Assembly (NCBI GenBank): GCA_902636075.1 | Contig: CACPQM010000010.1 | Location: forward strand, 1 to 49,827 | Direction: 5' to 3' | Length of the DNA: 49,827 nt | DNA from: an uncultured Pelagibacteraceae bacterium | GTDB lineage: Bacteria > Pseudomonadota > Alphaproteobacteria > Pelagibacterales > Pelagibacteraceae | Part shown: piece after piece, positions 46,616-49,827 of the stretch | Position numbering within the stretch: the first letter of the stretch is position 1 | How the letters are laid out: every line of letters begins with the position of its first letter | Notes under the pieces: model-generated | Databases searched by the model: none | What the model was told of the DNA's origin: nothing | What the model saw: the letters and a program-made list of their open reading frames with translations, nothing else | Translations under genes and position numbers: made by a program

Positions 46616-47625
46616 AAATTTCTCTCTATACTAAAAGACGTTAAATTTTTAAGCACATTCTTTTCATCAGTTTCCTCAAATACACTTAAAGAATTAGAAG
46701 CTAAATTTATATAATGCTCTGCTTTTTTATAACACTCTTTAATTACGTTATTTTTTTTTATTAAATTTAGAACATATTCTAAATCTTGCTTTTCACGAAT
46801 TTGTTTTTCAAATAAGGATTTTAATTTTTCTTTTTCGATATCATCTACTCTTTGATAAAGTAGAATTATAGGCAAAGTTACTTTTCCCTCATAAAAATCA
46901 TTACCAATATTTTTTCCAAATAATTTGAATTCAGAATTATAATCTAAGGTGTCATCCGCAATTTGAAATGTAAGGCCTAAGTTTTTTCCATAAAATTCTA
47001 AAGCATTTTTATATTTTAAATCTTTTTCTGAAATAATTGCGCCAACTTTAGTTGCTGCAGCAAATAGAGATGCAGTTTTTGAGGAAATAATATTAAGATA
47101 CGTTTCCTCTAGGATATCAATTTCTTTATTGTGTTGTAATTGCAAAACCTCTCCTTGTGCAATTTCTGATGATGTATTTGCTAAAAGTTTTAATAATTCT
47201 AAATTTCCATCTTCAACCATCATTTCAAAACATTTGCTTAAGAGATAATCTCCTACTAAGATTGATGAATGATTTCCCCAGATTTTATTTAAGGTTTTTT
47301 TTCCTCTTCGAATTTCAGAGCTATCAATAACATCATCATGCATTAAGGTTGCTGCATGAATTAACTCTACACATGCGGCTAGATTAACATCTCTCAATCC
47401 TTTTTTATATCCACAAATTTTTGAGCATTGTAATGTCAAAAGTGCTCTAAGTCTTTTTCCTCCAGTGCTTAAATGATATTTTGTCATCTCTTGAACTAAG
47501 TCAACTTTACTAGCTAATCTAGAATTAATTTTTTCCTCAACTAGAATCAACTTGTCTTCAACTGAGTTTTTTAAATCAGCATAAGAATTATTAATTTTTT
47601 TTTGAAGCTGTATTACAGTTCCCAT
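46612..47625 (-). CDS. ispB: Polyprenyl (octaprenyl-type) diphosphate synthase
   Basis: The 337-residue long-chain prenyl synthetase has STGGKRLRALLTLQ, LIHAATLMHDDVIDSSEIRRG (first motif DDVID near residue 97), GDYLLSKCFEMM and the second motif FQIADDTLDYN. The DDxxD spacing and small residues before it fit an all-trans long-chain enzyme for the ubiquinone tail. Chain length is not readable directly. It diverges from the sppA-like gene across a 110-nt gap with paired promoters. Confidence 0.93.
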   Translation of the reverse strand: MGTVIQLQKKINNSYADLKNSVEDKLILVEEKINSRLASKVDLVQEMTKYHLSTGGKRLRALLTLQCSKICGYKKGLRDVNLAACVELIHAATLMHDDVIDSSEIRRGKKTLNKIWGNHSSILVGDYLLSKCFEMMVEDGNLELLKLLANTSSEIAQGEVLQLQHNKEIDILEETYLNIISSKTASLFAAATKVGAIISEKDLKYKNALEFYGKNLGLTFQIADDTLDYNSEFKLFGKNIGNDFYEGKVTLPIILLYQRVDDIEKEKLKSLFEKQIREKQDLEYVLNLIKKNNVIKECYKKAEHYINLASNSLSVFEETDEKNVLKNLTSFSIERNF

Positions 47626-47636
47626 ATTTTAAAACT

Positions 47637-47667
47637 ATTATATACAAATTATTATTATACTTATCAA
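47637..47667 (-). promoter_or_regulatory. Candidate ispB promoter
   Basis: On the minus strand TTGATA (47667-47662) is followed by an AT-rich -10 region, TATATA/TATAAT, with a 17-19 nt spacer ending near 47637. It is back to back with the sppA promoter. AT-rich DNA makes chance matches likely. Confidence 0.35.
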
Positions 47668-47695
47668 TTGACGCACCTTATTCTTCAATTATAAC
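47668..47695 (+). promoter_or_regulatory. Candidate promoter for sppA-glyQ-glyS
   Basis: TTGACG at 47668-47673 and TATAAC at 47690-47695 are separated by 16 nt, each one base from the sigma-70 consensus. A start near 47702 would give a leader of about 34 nt. Confidence 0.5.
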
Positions 47696-47735
47696 TAGGG
47701 AGTATAATATATTTAAAAAATTTATTAAAATTCAA

Positions 47736-48545
47736 ATGTTTTCATTTTTAAAAAAAAAAAAGATAATTAGTCATCTTAAACTATCAGGTGTTATTGGAAA
47801 TGCAGGAAAATTCAGACAGGGAATAGATTACTCAAGCCAAGAAGAAATAATAAGAAAAGCTTTCTCACTAAAAAAAGCCTCAGTGGTAGCAATCACAATA
47901 AACTCACCAGGAGGGTCTCCAGTACAATCACATCTGATATATAAACTTATAAAAGAACAATCAAAAAAAACAAAAAAAAAAGTGATTGTCTTTGCTGAGG
48001 ATGTGGCTGCATCTGGAGGTTATCTTATTGCATGCGCTGGTGATGAGATTTATGCTAATTCAAGTTCGATCATTGGATCGATTGGTGTAATTTCTGCATC
48101 ATTTGGATTTAAAAACTTAATAGAAAAAATTGGAGTTGAAAGAAGAGTATATACTGCAGGTAAGAATAAAAGCACGTTAGACCCTTTTCTTGATGAAAAA
48201 GAAGAAGATATAAATCGTTTAAAAAATATCCAATTAGAGATACATCAGGACTTTATTGATGTAGTTGAAGAAAGTAGAAAAAATAAACTTAATAAAAAAT
48301 CTGGAATCGAACTTTTTTCAGGTGAATTTTGGGCAGGAAAAAAAGCAAAAGAATTGGGTTTAATAGATGGACTTGGTAATGCAGAGCAAATATTAAGAGA
48401 AAAATATGGAGATCAAATCGAGATTAAAAAGTTTGAGAAAAGTAAAGGATGGTTGTCAAAAAAATTATCATCCTCAGAGAATTATGCTGATAAAATTTTA
48501 AGCGTGTTAGAGGAAAGATCAATCTGGCAAAGGTATGGTCTCTAA
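47736..48545 (+). CDS. S49-family peptidase (SppA/SohB-like)
   Basis: The 269-residue protein has the S49 core: [30 protein letters not shown] with catalytic S93, [12 protein letters not shown] and [11 protein letters not shown] with the lysine of the dyad (K145). It is a short single-domain form without an obvious signal peptide or membrane helix; the usual role is cleavage of signal peptides or membrane-protein fragments. Codons 5-9 lie in a 12-A tract at 47750-47761 where a shift either way meets a stop within a few codons. It overlaps glyQ by 11 nt. Confidence 0.92.
   Translation: MFSFLKKKKIISHLKLSGVIGNAGKFRQGIDYSSQEEIIRKAFSLKKASVVAITINSPGGSPVQSHLIYKLIKEQSKKTKKKVIVFAEDVAASGGYLIACAGDEIYANSSSIIGSIGVISASFGFKNLIEKIGVERRVYTAGKNKSTLDPFLDEKEEDINRLKNIQLEIHQDFIDVVEESRKNKLNKKSGIELFSGEFWAGKKAKELGLIDGLGNAEQILREKYGDQIEIKKFEKSKGWLSKKLSSSENYADKILSVLEERSIWQRYGL
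47750..47761 (+). repeat. A12 homopolymer inside the 5' end of the S49 peptidase gene
   Basis: Twelve A residues span codons 5 to 9. With one base lost the frame reads K-K-K-R-stop; with one gained it reads K-K-K-K-D-N-stop. It is thus a frameshift-sensitive site by direct translation. Confidence 0.9.
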
Positions 48546-49407
48546 AATAAAAAAAAACAATTTATCTTTTCAAGATATAATTTTTAATTTGCAAAAATAT
48601 TGGGCAAAAAAAGGATGTGTAATATTACAACCTTACGATCTCGAAGTTGGTGCTGGAACTTTCCATCCTGCAACCACCTTAAGGTCTCTTGGTCCAAAAC
48701 CATGGAAAACTGCGTATGTGCAACCATCTCGTAGGCCTACCGATGGACGTTATGGAGATAATCCAAATAGATTACAACATTATTATCAATTTCAAGTTTT
48801 AATAAAACCTTCTCCAAAAGATATTAAAAAGATGTATTTAAATAGTTTAATGTCAATTGGTATTAGTTATGATGATCATGACATAAGATTTGTGGAAGAT
48901 GATTGGGAAAGTCCCACATTAGGAGCTGCAGGTTTAGGATGGGAAGTTTGGTGTGATGGAATGGAAGTTACACAATTTACTTATTTTCAACAAATGGCTG
49001 GTGTTGAATGTAAACCTGTATCAGTAGAAATTACCTACGGTTTAGAAAGATTGTGTATGTTTATTCAAAACAAAAAAAACGTTTTTGATTTGATTTGGAA
49101 TAATGAGGGTATCTTATATAAAGATGTTTTCTACCAATCAGAAAAAGAATTTTCAGCTTATAATTTCGAACATGCAAATACTGATAATTTATTTAAAATA
49201 TTTGAAATGCTTGAGAAAGAAACAAATTCTTTAATTGAAAAAAAAATTTCACTACCAGCATACGATCAATGTTTAAAATGTAGCCATATTTTCAATATTC
49301 TAGATGCTAGGGGTGTAATCAGTGTTGCCCAGAGAGCCGAGTACATAGCAAGAATAAGAGAATTAACAAAATCGATTGGTAAAGTTTGGATTGAAAGCCA
49401 AAGTTAA
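48535..49407 (+). CDS. glyQ: Glycyl-tRNA synthetase alpha subunit
   Basis: The 290-residue class II catalytic subunit of the bacterial alpha2beta2 enzyme has [74 protein letters not shown] and [18 protein letters not shown]. The ATG at 48535 lies inside the upstream peptidase gene (11-nt overlap). The stop overlaps the glyS start by one base. Confidence 0.98.
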   Translation: MVSKIKKNNLSFQDIIFNLQKYWAKKGCVILQPYDLEVGAGTFHPATTLRSLGPKPWKTAYVQPSRRPTDGRYGDNPNRLQHYYQFQVLIKPSPKDIKKMYLNSLMSIGISYDDHDIRFVEDDWESPTLGAAGLGWEVWCDGMEVTQFTYFQQMAGVECKPVSVEITYGLERLCMFIQNKKNVFDLIWNNEGILYKDVFYQSEKEFSAYNFEHANTDNLFKIFEMLEKETNSLIEKKISLPAYDQCLKCSHIFNILDARGVISVAQRAEYIARIRELTKSIGKVWIESQS

Positions 49408-49827
49408 TGTCAGAATTATTTGTAGAATTATTTAGTGAAGAAATTCCAGCAAAACTTCAGGTGAGTGCAAGAAGACAACTAAAAAAAATCATAAGTAATT
49501 TTCTTATCGACAATCAAATAAAATTTAATGAAAATTTTAAAGTATTTTCTACACCAAATAGGCTAGTATTACATGTTGATCAAATCCCTAACGAAATAAC
49601 TTTAAAATCTGACGAAATCAGAGGCCCAAATACTAATGCCCCCCAAAAGGCTTTGGAAGGATTTATAAAATCTAATAATACCAGTTTAGAAAAAATTTTT
49701 AAAAAAAATACAGACAAAGGAGAATTCTTTTTTTTTATAAAAGAGTCTAAAATAATAAGAGTTTCTGAATTATTAGAAAAAAATTTAAGTGAATTGCTTT
49801 CCAAAATTTTTTGGAATAAATCAATGA
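49407..49827 (+). CDS. glyS: Glycyl-tRNA synthetase beta subunit, 3'-truncated by the window
   Basis: An open frame from ATG at 49407 (TAATG overlap with glyQ) runs to the window end, giving 140 codons. The start [16 protein letters not shown], then FSTPNRLVLHVD and EIRGPNTNAPQKALEGF, are typical of the N-terminus of GlyS. The rest of this roughly 700-residue protein lies outside. Confidence 0.95.
   Translation, partial: MSELFVELFSEEIPAKLQVSARRQLKKIISNFLIDNQIKFNENFKVFSTPNRLVLHVDQIPNEITLKSDEIRGPNTNAPQKALEGFIKSNNTSLEKIFKKNTDKGEFFFFIKESKIIRVSELLEKNLSELLSKIFWNKSM

Noticed and set aside
1..49827. CRISPR arrays, insertion sequences, riboswitches
   Set aside because: No regularly spaced repeats, no transposase or integrase genes, and all gaps between genes are below about 140 nt with no recognised aptamer.

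Overview
The window is strongly A+T-rich (about 70% by eye). Genes are packed end to end, often overlapping by 1-20 nt. Synteny is alphaproteobacterial: tkt-gap-pgk, zapA with a DUF4164-like protein, TrcR/DUF1013, a tol-pal-cpoB-tilS-ftsH-folP-glmM run, and purA/rpoH/rluD. Together with an isolated 5S rRNA gene at the edge of a surface-polysaccharide island, this points to the SAR11 clade (Pelagibacterales, 'Candidatus Pelagibacter'-like). The assignment is inferred from gene content and layout; no database search was run.

Layout. (1) 1-8247, plus strand: the end of a surface-polysaccharide island. It holds a truncated initiating sugar transferase, a PIG-L/LmbE-like deacetylase, a DegT-type aminotransferase, a GalE-like epimerase, a FlaA1/CapD-type dehydratase, a Wzz-like protein and an O-antigen-ligase-like membrane protein. 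In SAR11 the hypervariable region HVR2 lies between 23S and 5S rRNA, and this looks like its 5S-proximal end. (2) 8278-9448: 5S rRNA with a plausible promoter of its own, then, 10 nt later, an epimerase gene and a 41-codon rpmJ (L36). (3) 9472-12956: a split proton-translocating transhydrogenase (pntAA-pntAB-pntB) and a transaldolase-like gene. (4) 12960-21199, minus strand: tkt-gap-pgk-fda, thiE, efp, suhB, rpmE, trcR, rpsU and the initiator tRNA. (5) 21253-24585, plus strand: DUF4164-like, zapA, 5-formyl-THF cyclo-ligase, YmdB-like phosphodiesterase, YebC, and a phage-type RuvC-like nuclease where ruvCAB normally sits. (6) 24643-37391, plus strand: tolQRAB-pal, cpoB, tilS, ftsH, folP, glmM, thiD, purA. 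(7) 37388-41842: rpoH and rluD (minus), tRNA-Arg (plus), an ABC-2 exporter pair and sua5/tsaC (minus). (8) 41863-49827: xseB-ispA-dxs (plus), aroC (minus), pdxH (plus), ispB (minus), then a sppA-like peptidase with glyQ-glyS (plus; glyS runs off the window).

Functional themes are envelope construction (surface sugar, Tol-Pal, glmM, isoprenoids), central carbon and NADPH metabolism, and translation. The most unusual points are the 5S-epimerase-rpmJ arrangement, the RuvC-like protein without ruvA/ruvB beside it, the rpsU/initiator-tRNA pair with an uncertain non-AUG start, a GAPDH whose cofactor loop resembles NADP-preferring enzymes, A12 tracts in coding sequence, and three convergent gene pairs that share their stop codons. 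No mobile element, CRISPR array or riboswitch was recognised, and no stretch longer than 300 bases lacks a gene.
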